Source: Halalkalicoccus subterraneus
Lineage (GTDB): Archaea; Halobacteriota; Halobacteria; Halobacteriales; Halalkalicoccaceae
NCBI RefSeq assembly: GCF_003697815.1
Contig: NZ_RDQG01000006.1
Location: forward strand, 62,001 to 126,000
DNA: 64,000 bases
Direction: 5' to 3'
The notes below the pieces were generated by a model. It saw only the letters and a program-made list of their open reading frames with translations, was not told the origin of the DNA and searched no databases. Of this stretch, positions 35,777 through 45,180 are shown one piece after another. The translations under genes and the position numbers were made by a program. How positions within the stretch are numbered: position 1 is the stretch's first letter; every line of letters begins with the position of its first letter.

Positions 35777-37237
35777 TCACTGCAGGTAGCCCAGGTCGTC
35801 GAGGCGCTCGCGCGTCGCTGCCGCCATCGACGTGTTCGTTTCCGATTTCGACTCTCCTTCAAAGGAACGCGGGCCCCGCTCCTCGTACAGTCGCTCGCAC
35901 AGCCGATCCCGGACGTCTTCGCGTTCGGCCGCGAGATCGATCGTTTCGTCCGGATCCTCGTCGATCCGGTAGAGCTCATGCTTCCCGTCGCTCGCCTCGA
36001 TCAGTTTCCATTCGTCGGTGCGGATGCTGCGAAGCGCCCGGTCGTAGCGGCGTGCGGAGGCGGGCAGCGTTCCCAGCGTTCGCTCGAGTGCCTCCATCGA
36101 CGGCTGTGGCGTGAGATACTCGGCGATGACACGCTCGCGGGACGCACCATCCGATAGGATCCCCGTGGTCGAAACGGTTTCCGCTGTGGGTGTCGCTACA
36201 CCGGCGAGGTCGAGGATCGTCGGATAGAGGTCGCGCAGTTCGACGAGATCGCTCACGGTCGTCCCGGCGTCGATGCGTTCGGGGTAGTGCATCACCAGCG
36301 GGACGTGCAACAGGCTGTCGTGGAGGCTGTACTGGTGGTCCATCAGCCCGTGATCGCCGATGTTCTCGCCGTGATCGCCGACGAGCACGAGTACGGTGTC
36401 CTCGAGCAGTTCGTGGTGGTTCAGTCGGTCGTAAAGTCGGCCGATCCGGTGGTCGAGGTAGTTGAGCTCCGCCTCGTACAGCGCCTCGAGCGTCTCGAAC
36501 TCCCGATCGCTCATGTCGGTCAGCCCCGTGACGTAGGCCCACGCGTCCTGGTTTACGTCCGTGGCACGTTCCTCGGAGACGAACCGCTCGCGAAAGCGCC
36601 GCGGGGGATCGTATTGGAGGTGCGGTTCGAGATAATTGACGAACAGGAAAAACGGTCGGTCGGGCTCTCGTTGCTGTTCGAGCCAGCGCCCGATCCGGTA
36701 GTTCGTCATCCAGGCGCCGTCGTCGTACGCCCGCCGCAGAAAGCGCGTATAGAGGGCGTTGACGAGCGTTCGGTGCCCGCCTTCGGCGCGGAGTTCGCCG
36801 AGTACGGCCCGCGTTCGGTCGACGAACCCCGTCTCGGATTTCGAGATCGAGGCGAGGTCGGTCCCGCCCGCGAGGAGCTCCCAGCCGACGAGAAACTCCT
36901 CGAACCCGTCGTCGAACCCGAACTCCGGGCTCACCCAGGTGTTGTTCGACACCGCGACGGTCTGATAGCCAGTCGTTTGGAGGCGGGCCGCGAGCGTCGG
37001 TACCGCGGGATCGAACGATTTCGTGTCCGCGTCCGTCCCGTGCTCGGCGGTGTACTGGCCGGTGAACATCGACGCGTGCGACGGCAGCGTCCACGGCGCC
37101 GTCGCGAAGGCGTTCGTTACCCTCGCGCCCGCCTCGGCGATCGCGTTCAGGTTTGGCATGACGTGCGGATCGGTCGCGTTCGCGACGCGGGCCGTATCCA
37201 TCACGACGAACACGACGTTCGGCCGGCGCTGTCCCAT
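35777..37237 (-). CDS. Sulfatase-superfamily hydrolase with Thr nucleophile motif
   Basis: 486 residues. NVVFVVMDTAR (7-17), WTLPSHASMFTG with Thr50 in place of the formylglycine residue, and LVGDHGENIGDHG about residue 285-297. C-terminus ERLDDLGYLQ as in the 12426 and 23595 proteins. The catalytic Arg of the usual motif is His. Third gene of a minus-strand glycan operon, 48 bases after a GT4 gene. The context fits removal or transfer of a charged group on a glycan. Confidence 0.84.
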   Translation of the reverse strand: MGQRRPNVVFVVMDTARVANATDPHVMPNLNAIAEAGARVTNAFATAPWTLPSHASMFTGQYTAEHGTDADTKSFDPAVPTLAARLQTTGYQTVAVSNNTWVSPEFGFDDGFEEFLVGWELLAGGTDLASISKSETGFVDRTRAVLGELRAEGGHRTLVNALYTRFLRRAYDDGAWMTNYRIGRWLEQQREPDRPFFLFVNYLEPHLQYDPPRRFRERFVSEERATDVNQDAWAYVTGLTDMSDREFETLEALYEAELNYLDHRIGRLYDRLNHHELLEDTVLVLVGDHGENIGDHGLMDHQYSLHDSLLHVPLVMHYPERIDAGTTVSDLVELRDLYPTILDLAGVATPTAETVSTTGILSDGASRERVIAEYLTPQPSMEALERTLGTLPASARRYDRALRSIRTDEWKLIEASDGKHELYRIDEDPDETIDLAAEREDVRDRLCERLYEERGPRSFEGESKSETNTSMAAATRERLDDLGYLQ

Positions 37238-37285
37238 TCGTCGCCCGCTACGCGAGTCGACAGGAAAAAGCGAGTGGTCCGCCGG

Positions 37286-38374
37286 TCAGTCCGCCAGCCG
37301 CTCGAGCGCTCGGGTCGTCGCCTCGACGGTCGTTTCCCACCGGTGTTCGCGTTCGACGTACTCGCGCCCGTCGGGTCGTTCCTCGAGCGCCGTCGCGAGC
37401 CGCTCGGCCAGCTTCCCTGTCTCGCCGATCGGGGCGGTGTAGCCGCCGGCCTCGACGATCGATGTGATCTGTTCGAGGTCCGAGGTGACGACCGGGAGGC
37501 CGCTCGCCATCGCTTCGAGCACCGTCCGCGGGACGCCCTCGGCGCGGCTCGGCAGGACGAGCGCGTCGGCCGCCCGGTAGATCGCCGGCATCTCGTCGTA
37601 CGGGCGCTGTCCGAGGAACGTCACCGCCCCCGTCAGCCCGCGCTCCGTGACGCTCGCTTCGAGCTCCTCGCGCAGCGGTCCGTCCCCGCAGAAATACAGG
37701 TGGACGTCCGGGTATCGCGCCCGCAGTTGCGCGACGGCGTCGAGCGCGTCCTGCGGTCGTTTCCCGTCGACGAGCCGCCCGACGAAGAGGACGGCCGGTC
37801 CCGGAGCGATGTGCTCGCTGCGCTCGCCCGCGGGCCGAAACCGGTCCGTATCGATTCCGTTCGGGATCACCTCGATCGGGGTCCGGACCCCGAGCTCGCG
37901 AAGGCGCGTTCGTTCGGTGTCGGTATAACAGAAGACGGTGTCAGCCCGATCGAACGTCCACCGGCCCGCCGTCCGGAGATACCACTCGAAGAGCTGTTGG
38001 GGGGCGTTCTGGGAGTACAGTCCGTGGTTGGTGATGGCCAGCGGTGGTCCCCCGACCGCCCGCCGGAGCGCCGCGAGGTTCGTCGAGAAGTACAGATGCG
38101 AATGGGCGTGCAACACGTCGTACGAGTCGAGCGTCGCCAACTCGCGGGCGATGCCCGTCGAGATATCGTTTCCCAGCAGGCTCGCCGTCGGCGAACGGCG
38201 GACGACGGTGTAGCCGTCACGCCGTTCGCGTCGCGGTCGGTCCGTGTGATCGACCGTCAGGACGGTCACGTCGTGGCCGCGTGCGGCCTGATCGCGGCTC
38301 AGCGCGTGGACGTGATACGGCCCCCCGCCCTTCACGTCGGGGTAGCACTTCTGTGCGATCCGAAGGAGCTTCAC
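37286..38374 (-). CDS. Glycosyltransferase family 4
   Basis: 362 residues. GT-B features: GGGPYHVHALSRDQAARGHD at the start (quoted as GGGPYHVHALS), DVLHAHSHLYFS, EVIPNGIDTDRF, FVGRLVDGKRPQDALDA, FCGDGPLREELEAS and AEGVPRTVLEAMASGLPVV (E-x7-E). It follows the sugar-transferase gene by 34 bases, so it probably adds the second sugar of the repeat unit. Confidence 0.91.
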   Translation of the reverse strand: MKLLRIAQKCYPDVKGGGPYHVHALSRDQAARGHDVTVLTVDHTDRPRRERRDGYTVVRRSPTASLLGNDISTGIARELATLDSYDVLHAHSHLYFSTNLAALRRAVGGPPLAITNHGLYSQNAPQQLFEWYLRTAGRWTFDRADTVFCYTDTERTRLRELGVRTPIEVIPNGIDTDRFRPAGERSEHIAPGPAVLFVGRLVDGKRPQDALDAVAQLRARYPDVHLYFCGDGPLREELEASVTERGLTGAVTFLGQRPYDEMPAIYRAADALVLPSRAEGVPRTVLEAMASGLPVVTSDLEQITSIVEAGGYTAPIGETGKLAERLATALEERPDGREYVEREHRWETTVEATTRALERLAD

Positions 38375-38408
38375 TGGCGGTTGCCTCCGACGGTACGAAC
38401 CGTCCCCC

Positions 38409-39815
38409 TCATCGACTTTCCGACCCCTCGATCAGTAGCGAACGCACGCGAGTCACCACGAGCCGGACCTGCTGGAGCACGATGGCGACATCGAGCCGGG
38501 CCGACTGGCTGTCGATGTACTCGAGGTCGTAGTCGAGTTTCCTGCGAGGCTCCCTGCTCGAGGCGTCGTGGATCTGTGCGAGGCCGGTCAGACCCGGTTT
38601 GACGAACCAGCGGCACTTCCAGCCGGGAATGGCCGCCTCGAAGCGCCGTTCCTCGTCGATCCAGATCGCCCGCGGGCCGACCGCGCTCATCCGTCCGGTG
38701 AGGATCGACAGCAGCTGCGGGAGCTCGTCGAGGTTCGACTCGCGAAGCAGGCGGCCGGCCCGCGTGATTCGACCGTTCTCCTCGTCGCTGCCGAGATCGG
38801 TCGCCTCGCTGTCGCGCCGCATCGTCCGGAATTTCGGGACCGCGAACGTCTCGCCGAAGACGGCGGTTCGCTCCTGAACGTAGAAGACGGGCCCGGGACT
38901 GTCGAGTTTGACGGCGATCGCGATGAGCACGAACACCGGTGCGAGCAGCACGAGCCCAACGGCGGCGAACGCGACATCGAACAGGCGCTTCACGACGTGA
39001 TCCTGCATGTTCCAGGGGTCCAGATCCACCACGATCAGTTCGTCGTCCTCGTCTTCGTCGCTCACGAAGACGTCGACGCCGTGGTCCGCGAACGTCTTTA
39101 CCCGCACGCCGCGCTCGCGACAGAGCGTCAGTGTCCCGAAGAACTCCCCCCGGTCGGTCTCCGGCAGGGCGAGTAACACGGTGTCGATTCCGTGTTCGTC
39201 GAGGGCGGCGTCGATCCGCGAGAGTCCGCCGAGTCGTCCGACACTCGGGCGTGTGATCCCCCCGTCGGCGATCGCCATCGATCGGGACGCCGTCGTTCGT
39301 TCTACGCTTGCCGGCGAGAGATAGCCGACGACCGGCACGTCCGCCGCGGCGATCATCCGCTCGATCTGCGCGGCGTCCGTTCCGATAACAAGCGCTCGAT
39401 CACGCCGTTCGACGGGCCGTGCGCGGACGACCGCCAGCCACACGGGCAGGACGATCAACAGCAGTCCTGTCGCCATCACGAGCGTCGTCTGCGGTACGGA
39501 CACCCAGTTAAAATATCCGAGCGTCGCTAGGAGAACCGCGGCGCGGAGGACGCGCGTCTCGGTGTGGACGACCGTATCGAGTCGCCGGTCAGTCTGCGGG
39601 TCGGATAGCGTGAGGAACGACCCGACGACGACGGCGACGGCACTGACCAGCGCGATCGTGTCCGTCTGTCCCGGTCGGAGAAATGACGAACCATTGAGAA
39701 ATGAGCGATATGTCGTGTCGATGACCTGAACTGGTGGACTGGTGGCGAGGCTAAAGGCTAGTGCCGTCAAGAGGAGCACCCCGCCCAGGTTCACGAGTCG
39801 ATATCGCCACCCCAT
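38409..39815 (-). CDS. Polyprenyl-phosphate sugar-phosphotransferase, full-length
   Basis: 468 residues from ATG 39815 (MGWRYRL); ATG 39863 would add 16 residues. Four N-terminal helices (1-130), a Rossmann-like domain (VIGTDAAQIERMI), then the sugar-transferase domain with a membrane helix at KRLFDVAFAAVG, PKFRTMRRD, LDELPQLLSILTG and KPGLTGLAQIHD. Starts glycan assembly on polyprenyl phosphate. Homologous to 3115-4116, which lacks the membrane region. First gene of its operon. Confidence 0.92.
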   Translation of the reverse strand: MGWRYRLVNLGGVLLLTALAFSLATSPPVQVIDTTYRSFLNGSSFLRPGQTDTIALVSAVAVVVGSFLTLSDPQTDRRLDTVVHTETRVLRAAVLLATLGYFNWVSVPQTTLVMATGLLLIVLPVWLAVVRARPVERRDRALVIGTDAAQIERMIAAADVPVVGYLSPASVERTTASRSMAIADGGITRPSVGRLGGLSRIDAALDEHGIDTVLLALPETDRGEFFGTLTLCRERGVRVKTFADHGVDVFVSDEDEDDELIVVDLDPWNMQDHVVKRLFDVAFAAVGLVLLAPVFVLIAIAVKLDSPGPVFYVQERTAVFGETFAVPKFRTMRRDSEATDLGSDEENGRITRAGRLLRESNLDELPQLLSILTGRMSAVGPRAIWIDEERRFEAAIPGWKCRWFVKPGLTGLAQIHDASSREPRRKLDYDLEYIDSQSARLDVAIVLQQVRLVVTRVRSLLIEGSESR

Positions 39816-39882
39816 ACGTTCGTTGTGTGTCGTCGTCGGGAGACGTATTTCTACCGAAGTCACTGCTTTGGTGTTTCTGTGG

Positions 39883-39898
39883 CTACTGTCGACAGTAG
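39883..39898. promoter_or_regulatory. Perfect 16-base palindrome in a divergent promoter region
   Basis: CTACTGTCGACAGTAG is a perfect palindrome in the spacer between the divergent sugar-transferase and epimerase genes. A single CTACTGT half-site recurs at 39920-39926. A TATA-like AGTATAAGT follows near 39940-39948 on the plus strand. Candidate operator for both glycan genes. Confidence 0.45.
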
Positions 39899-40050
39899 TT
39901 CATTTGCCGTCGTGTCCGTCTACTGTACTGCTTGGCATCAGTATAAGTCTCACCTGTAGTGGCGTCCTTTCCCCCGTTCTCGATGAGTGATCCGACCATT
40001 CCCGGTGGTCTTCGGCAGTCTTTTGCTCTCAGATTAGCGTCGATAGAGTG

Positions 40051-41037
40051 ATGGACCTTCTCGTGACTGGGGGAGCAGGATTTATCGGCGGTCACCTCTC
40101 TGCACGGTTTCTCCGGCGTGGCCACGATGTGACTGTGCTCGATAATCTCGATCCGGACTACAACCACGATCTCAAACAACGTGTTCTCGAACGCTGTCGT
40201 CGATCGGCCGCCGAGGGGGATGGACGGTACGAACTGGTATTCGGGGACATTCGCGATGCGAAAACCGTAGAGAAGGCCGTTTCAACCGCTGATTACATCT
40301 TTCATCAGGCCGCTCAGACGGGCGTCCGCACCAGTGTCGAGATCCCGACCAAGCTCAACGAAACGAACGTGGACGGAACGATCAACGTCCTCGAAGCCGC
40401 TCGTAACAGCGATATCGAGCGGGTCGTCGTCGCGAGCTCCTCGTCCGTGTACGGCAAACCCCAGTACTTGCCCTACGACGAGGTCCATCCCACGACGCCG
40501 GTTAGCCCCTATGGCGTCTCGAAACTCGCGGCGGAGCAGTACGTCCGGGTGTATTCCGAGATCTATGGGCTGCCCACCGTGTCCCTGCGCTACTTCACCG
40601 TCTATGGCCCATGGATGCGCCCCAACATGGCGATCTCGAACTTCGTCTCGCGCTGTCTGCATGGAGAGTCGCCCGTCATCTACGGCGACGGCTCACAAAC
40701 GCGGGATTTCACCTACGTCGACGACATCCTCTGGGCGAACGAACGGCTCCTCGAAACGGACGTTGCCGACGGGGAGATCATGAACGTCGGCAGTACCGAC
40801 AACATCGATATCAAAACGCTCGCGGAGGTCGTTCGCGATCAGCTCGCCCCCGAACTCGAGCTCCAGTACGGCGAGCGAAACGAGGCCGACGCCGAACACA
40901 CCCATGCCGACATCTCGAAAGCCAACGAACTGCTGGGCTACGAACCGACGACGGACATTCGCGAGGGCGTCTCGAAGTTCATCGAGTGGTATCGAGCGAA
41001 CGAGGGCTGGTACGATCCGCTGGTTCGGAATTCGTAG
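40051..41037 (+). CDS. NAD-dependent nucleotide-sugar epimerase/dehydratase (extended SDR)
   Basis: 328 residues from ATG 40051. GGAGFIG at 7-13 binds NAD(P); VVVASSSSVYGKP (about 126-138) carries the catalytic Ser, and YGVSK (Tyr154, Lys158) completes the active site. RYFTVYGPWMRPNMAISNF and YGDGSQTRDFTYVDD follow the UDP-glucose/UDP-glucuronate 4-epimerase pattern. It probably makes UDP-galactose or UDP-galacturonate for the local glycan. Confidence 0.93.
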   Translation: MDLLVTGGAGFIGGHLSARFLRRGHDVTVLDNLDPDYNHDLKQRVLERCRRSAAEGDGRYELVFGDIRDAKTVEKAVSTADYIFHQAAQTGVRTSVEIPTKLNETNVDGTINVLEAARNSDIERVVVASSSSVYGKPQYLPYDEVHPTTPVSPYGVSKLAAEQYVRVYSEIYGLPTVSLRYFTVYGPWMRPNMAISNFVSRCLHGESPVIYGDGSQTRDFTYVDDILWANERLLETDVADGEIMNVGSTDNIDIKTLAEVVRDQLAPELELQYGERNEADAEHTHADISKANELLGYEPTTDIREGVSKFIEWYRANEGWYDPLVRNS

Positions 41038-41048
41038 TCAGGACACTG

Positions 41049-41372
41049 TCACGCCACTGATTCAGTTCCCCTGGGCAATGGAGAACGTAGCCCAGCAAAC
41101 GTCAGGTAGCCCTGTGACCCCCACGTTCGCTCATAGAGGTAGTACGTTCCCGTCTTCACGACGTTCGTTACGCGACCGATATTCAGCGCATCGCTCACAT
41201 CTCCGATGATCAGCCAAGCACCGCTGACTGTGAGTGATCCGCCGACTCCCTCCACTTCGATCCGTCCTCGGCCCTGGGTGCGTTCGCTGCGTCGATATCC
41301 TTCATCTTCAATCGTACGGTAGAGCCCGTCTCTGACGAAGAAAGCGGCGATATTGCGATGGGATCCGCCAAC
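41049..41372 (-). pseudogene. Truncated gene of unknown family
   Basis: An open frame of 107 codons from after a stop (41373-41375) to a TGA, with no ATG upstream. Its protein is coherent: AAFFVRDGLYRTIEDEGY, then TVSGAWLIIGDVSDALNIGR and GTYYLYERTWGSQGYLTF. GTG 41255 could start a shorter form. The beta-rich tail suggests the end of a surface or viral protein. No family assigned. The remaining bases to 41587 hold no clear gene. Confidence 0.4.
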
Positions 41373-41587
41373 TTATCCACGGGACGATTCTCGGTGAAAA
41401 CGACTGGCTTCGTCATGGAGTGGACATGCACGCCGACGGTACAACCGAACGGAACTTCTCCCCTTGCTACTGGACGCAGGACCGTTTTCAGTCCAGCTTC
41501 GCGTCGTCCAGTGGCCCCGAGGCGCTTGGTCGAAGCGACCGGTGTCGACCGTCTCGGCCGCCGGAATCATGCCGGTCGTGATACGGT

Positions 41588-42874
41588 ATGACGACTCCCT
41601 CGTCCGAAACGGTCGATCTCTCGACGCGGGCCTACGAGGAGCTCGGTTTCTCGCGATGGTGGCAACTCGTCGCCACAGCCGTGATGATGGGGCTCGTCAG
41701 TCCGTACAAATACGTCTGGACGGCGATTCAGGAGCCCCTCGCCAGGGATCTCGGGCTCTCGTTGGCCGCTCTCGGAGCGGCGTTTACGCTGTTCGTGGTG
41801 TTTCTGTCGATCTCGCAGTTCCCGGCCGGTCTGTATCGGGATCGGTTCGGACCGCGTAACCTGTCGATTCTTGCCGGCATGCTCGCGGGTGGTGGCTACG
41901 TCGGTCTCGCATACGCGACGGCGCTGTGGCACGTCTACCTGTTCTACTCGCTGGGTGCGATCGGCGTTGGGGTCGTCTACACCGTCGGGACCAACAGTGC
42001 CCTCAAATGGTTTCCTGACAAGCGAGGCTTCACCACCGGCGTCGGAACGATGATGTATGCGGGCGGAAGCGCCGTGTTCATCCCCTACGTCCGTGCGAAT
42101 GCCACGGTTGATGCGTTCCCCGGTGCCGTCCAGAACATCGGCATCCTGATCTGTGTCGGCGTCGTCGCCAGTGCGGTCGTGCTTCGCGACCCCCCGACAG
42201 GGTGGATGACCGATGGGGGCGCCCGATCCGACTCGTCCACGCAGGAGACGGATCATTCCTCGACGGAAACGATCGAGATGGTAACTCGGCAATATACCTG
42301 GCGGGAGATGATTCGAACCCGACAGTTCCGTATCCTGTTCGCCATGTTCGCCGGTATCACGAGCGTCAGCTACATGCTCGCCGGAAACATCGTTCTCTTC
42401 GCCGAGAACAGCGGGATCGGGGCCGGAATCGCGACGGCGGCTGCGACGGCTCTTCCGATTGCGGACGGCCTCGGCCGGGTCGCCATCGGCGGGATCTCGG
42501 ATCGATTGGGTCGCGAACGATCGATGCTCATCGCGTTTTCGGCCTGCGGGATCGGCGCTCTCCTGGTCGTGTTGAGCAGCGTCCTCGGCCTCTCGACCGC
42601 GTTTCTCGGCGCCGTCGTCTTCGCGAGCTTCTTTCAGGGAACACAGTACACCTTGGTTCCGAGTCTCATGGCCGGGTACTTCGGGGACGAACATTCCTCG
42701 GCGAACTACGCCATCGTCTATTTGATGGAGATCGGTGGCGGGGTCTTTGGCGGTATCGGCGTCGGCTGGCTAGCTCCCACCGTCGGGTGGTCGACGACCT
42801 TCGTACTGGGCGGTGTGCTGGGGATCCTTGCTGCGCTTGGAGCCGTGGGCCTTCGATCACCCTCTCACGGCTGA
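41588..42874 (+). CDS. Major facilitator superfamily transporter
   Basis: 428 residues with 12 helices in two halves joined by an acidic loop (about 195-230). The first-half motif A region reads GLYRDRFGPRNLSI and the second GGISDRLGRERSML, both standard MFS signatures. Best fit is the oxalate/formate antiporter (OFA) branch. Substrate cannot be told. It is flanked on both sides by decayed genes, but itself appears intact. Confidence 0.88.
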   Translation: MTTPSSETVDLSTRAYEELGFSRWWQLVATAVMMGLVSPYKYVWTAIQEPLARDLGLSLAALGAAFTLFVVFLSISQFPAGLYRDRFGPRNLSILAGMLAGGGYVGLAYATALWHVYLFYSLGAIGVGVVYTVGTNSALKWFPDKRGFTTGVGTMMYAGGSAVFIPYVRANATVDAFPGAVQNIGILICVGVVASAVVLRDPPTGWMTDGGARSDSSTQETDHSSTETIEMVTRQYTWREMIRTRQFRILFAMFAGITSVSYMLAGNIVLFAENSGIGAGIATAAATALPIADGLGRVAIGGISDRLGRERSMLIAFSACGIGALLVVLSSVLGLSTAFLGAVVFASFFQGTQYTLVPSLMAGYFGDEHSSANYAIVYLMEIGGGVFGGIGVGWLAPTVGWSTTFVLGGVLGILAALGAVGLRSPSHG

Positions 42875-43083
42875 TCGGTGCCCGATGGATCCCCCTGTTC
42901 CCTACTGATACTGGATGCCCGCCGGTTGTCTTCGTTCACGGAGCGATCCTCGATCACATCCAGTGGAAACCCCGTGATGAATTCGTTTGAGAGCATCTGA
43001 TACGTGGAGGCCACAGTCCCGCTCTTCACATCCATCCCTCTCGGTCAGATACAGTCGATCACCTCACTGATGGGTCCGCGATC
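42875..43083. other. Spacer with a doubtful 56-codon minus-strand frame
   Basis: A minus-strand frame from ATG 43035 to a TGA at 42865 would give 56 residues (opening MDVKSGTVASTYQMLSNEF), overlapping the MFS stop. It has no family and may be a remnant like its neighbours. Nothing else seen here. Confidence 0.25.
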
Positions 43084-43356
43084 TCAGTCGTCGGCCGACG
43101 CTTCGAGATCGGGCTGGGGACCGAGTGGTTCCTTTGGCTTGATGGGCGAGCCCTCGCTGGGGTCGCGATCAGCGAGCGCCATACTACCCAGCACCTCGAT
43201 AATCAGACGGTTCGCGAATCCGGAGGTGATCCCACCGTTGTAGGAGTTCGTGTCGCTGACGTCGTACTGCGGGGCGACCTCGACGACATCGAACCCGAAG
43301 TTGTCGGGATCAAGCTGGGTGACCGCATCCCGGACCATTTTGATAGCCAGCTTAGT
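43084..43356 (-). pseudogene. Agmatinase/arginase-family C-terminal fragment
   Basis: Reads TKLAIKMVRDAVTQ, then LDPDNFGFDVVEVAPQYD, and ends after ITSGFANRLIIEVLGSMAL, the C-terminal strand and helix of ureohydrolases. All His/Asp manganese ligands lie upstream and are absent, so it is inactive. It is fused out of frame to the remnant of another gene at about 43357. Former role: hydrolysis of agmatine or a related guanidine. Confidence 0.75.
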
Positions 43357-43359
43357 ATC

Positions 43360-43706
43360 GGGCCATGTGGGGCAAAGACGACGATTGAGAAGCGTTTTGG
43401 AATCGAACGTTCATCCGTTCGCGTGTGCCCGGATGGTGAGCGAGCGCTTGTATGGGAATGATAGAACACCCGTGGTGGCGGCGGTACTCGCTCACCGATA
43501 ACGGTCCTAAACCGTCGCCTCGGGTTCGTTGCATCGTTCGGTAAGGGCACGTGATGGGTGGCGTGTAGTCGACTACCACGGCGCGTACACGCGAGAAACC
43601 CGCCCGCTTCCTCCGGGTGAGTGTCGGCGACGTAGCTGTCGATAGTGCGGCGGATCTCCGATGGGATGACGATCCCCCGTACCGGCTGCGGGAACACGGT
43701 TACCAT
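43360..43706 (-). pseudogene. Truncated JAMM/MPN metalloprotease-like gene
   Basis: From ATG 43706 about 115 residues of a JAB1/MPN domain: HPEEAGGFLA (catalytic Glu region), then FYHSHTSARSPSGHTRTDER with H-x-H and the downstream Ser and Asp of the JAMM motif, ending at VFAPHGP. Beyond this the frame runs into the agmatinase fragment in the wrong phase. The zinc site may still be complete, but the last strands and helix are missing. HvJAMM-like enzymes cleave ubiquitin-like SAMP tags. Confidence 0.68.
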
Positions 43707-43844
43707 AGCAGCGGCACTACTACACTTCTTTCGGCCCGTGATACGGTACTTGGCAACACCTTGTTGGGGAGGACAGCCCAGTCTGCTTCTCTTCGAACCC
43801 AAAAGCCGTTAGATTCGTAACAATGGGACTGAAAACGGAACTAA

Positions 43845-44120
43845 ATGCCGACTCATCGCCGCCAACGGTTCATCCACGGCCAGACCGCCTGGATGCTCGT
43901 GACGATCGTCCTGCTTTCGCTGTTGAACTCGCTCTCCTTGGAGCTGTTTTTCGTTCTCTCGCTGATCGGGTTCTTGGTCGTCACCGAGCTCACCGCACCG
44001 TTCAACGTTACGCCCGAGTGGCGCACGCGCCTGCGCTGGATCATCGTCATCGGGCTCGCGGTCTTCGGCTATATCGTCCTCCAGCGCATTCTCGCCATCC
44101 TTCCGGAGGGGGTGTTCTAG
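43845..44120 (+). CDS. Small membrane protein of the MoxR cluster
   Basis: 91 residues with a basic N-terminus and two or three hydrophobic helices (LVTIVLLSLLNSL; FFVLSLIGFLVV; IIVIGLAVFGYIVL). It ends one base before the GTG of the DUF4350 gene, so they are co-transcribed. No known domain. Probably a membrane partner of the DUF4350/MoxR pair. Confidence 0.75.
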   Translation: MPTHRRQRFIHGQTAWMLVTIVLLSLLNSLSLELFFVLSLIGFLVVTELTAPFNVTPEWRTRLRWIIVIGLAVFGYIVLQRILAILPEGVF

Positions 44121-44121
44121 C

Positions 44122-45180
44122 GTGGACGTGTCGCTGTCCGACCGCTCGCTGCCGGAGCTGATCGCCGGCGCGTACATCGTCGTCGTCATCGTCGCGCTCA
44201 TCGTCGCAGCGAGCACCTCCGGGGCGGCCTTCGGCGCGTTTACCTTCTCCTGGGAGGGGACCTCCGACCTCCGAGGGGCGGCCGATGCGTCCGACGCCGA
44301 CCTGCAGATCGTCACGAACACCGCCCAGTACGCGGACCAGCCCGCGAACAACTCCGTCGCGTTCGTCCTCTCGCCCGACGAGGCGTATACCGGCGAGGAT
44401 CGCGAGCGCCTCCAGACGTTCGTCGAGAACGGCGGGACGCTCGTCGTCGCCGACGCGTTCGGATCCCACAGCAACGCGCTGTTGGACGACGTCGGTGCGA
44501 GCGCCCGGTTCAACGGCGACCCGCTGCGCGACGAACAGGAGTACTACCGCTCGCCGGCCCTGCCGGTGGCGACGAACGTCAGTGACCACCCCTACGTCGC
44601 CCAGAGCGAGTCGATCACTATCAACCGCGGGACGGTCGTTGAGCCCGGCGAGGCGACAGTGCTCGCGGCGAGTTCCGAGTACGGCTATCTCGACACCAAC
44701 CGGAACGAAGAACTCGACGACGCGGAGACGCTCGGATCGTATCCCGTCGTCACCGCCGAGGAAGTCGGTGACGGCGAGGTGGTCGCGGTGAGCGACCCGA
44801 GCGTCTTCATCAACGCCATGCTCGAACGGCCCGGCAACGAGGCGTTCGCCGAGGGCTTGTTCGCGCTCCACGATCGGATCCTGTTCGATACCTCCCATAG
44901 CACGGACATCCCGCCGACCGCCATGGCCCTCCTGACGCTCCGTGAGTCCGCCGCCCTGCAGCTCGCACTCGGCGGCGGGCTCGTCCTGTCGATCATGACG
45001 CTGGGTCAACGGACCCTCGGCGGGCGTTCGGACGACCCCGATGCCGACGAACGCGTGGGCCTGAGCGAGCCGGAGCTGCGGCGGCTCCTGGAGGATCGGC
45101 ATCCAGACTGGGAGGACGATCGCCGTGAACGGGTCATAACAACCATAATGTCTCGGAAAAAAAGGTCAGAGAATGACTGA
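44122..45180 (+). CDS. DUF4350-domain membrane protein
   Basis: 352 residues from GTG 44122. One N-terminal helix (about 11-32), an outer domain with the DUF4350 pattern (VAFVLSPDEAYTGEDRERL, FVENGGTLVVADAFG), and a second helix near 265-290 (ALQLALGGGLVLSIM) with an acidic cytoplasmic tail. DUF4350 proteins usually sit beside MoxR and DUF58 genes. The gene overlaps moxR by eight bases. Confidence 0.82.
   Translation: MDVSLSDRSLPELIAGAYIVVVIVALIVAASTSGAAFGAFTFSWEGTSDLRGAADASDADLQIVTNTAQYADQPANNSVAFVLSPDEAYTGEDRERLQTFVENGGTLVVADAFGSHSNALLDDVGASARFNGDPLRDEQEYYRSPALPVATNVSDHPYVAQSESITINRGTVVEPGEATVLAASSEYGYLDTNRNEELDDAETLGSYPVVTAEEVGDGEVVAVSDPSVFINAMLERPGNEAFAEGLFALHDRILFDTSHSTDIPPTAMALLTLRESAALQLALGGGLVLSIMTLGQRTLGGRSDDPDADERVGLSEPELRRLLEDRHPDWEDDRRERVITTIMSRKKRSEND

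Noticed and set aside
41358-41591. Plus-strand frame leading into the MFS gene
   Set aside because: Overlaps the better minus-strand coding fragment in part, has an Arg-rich tail and no family.
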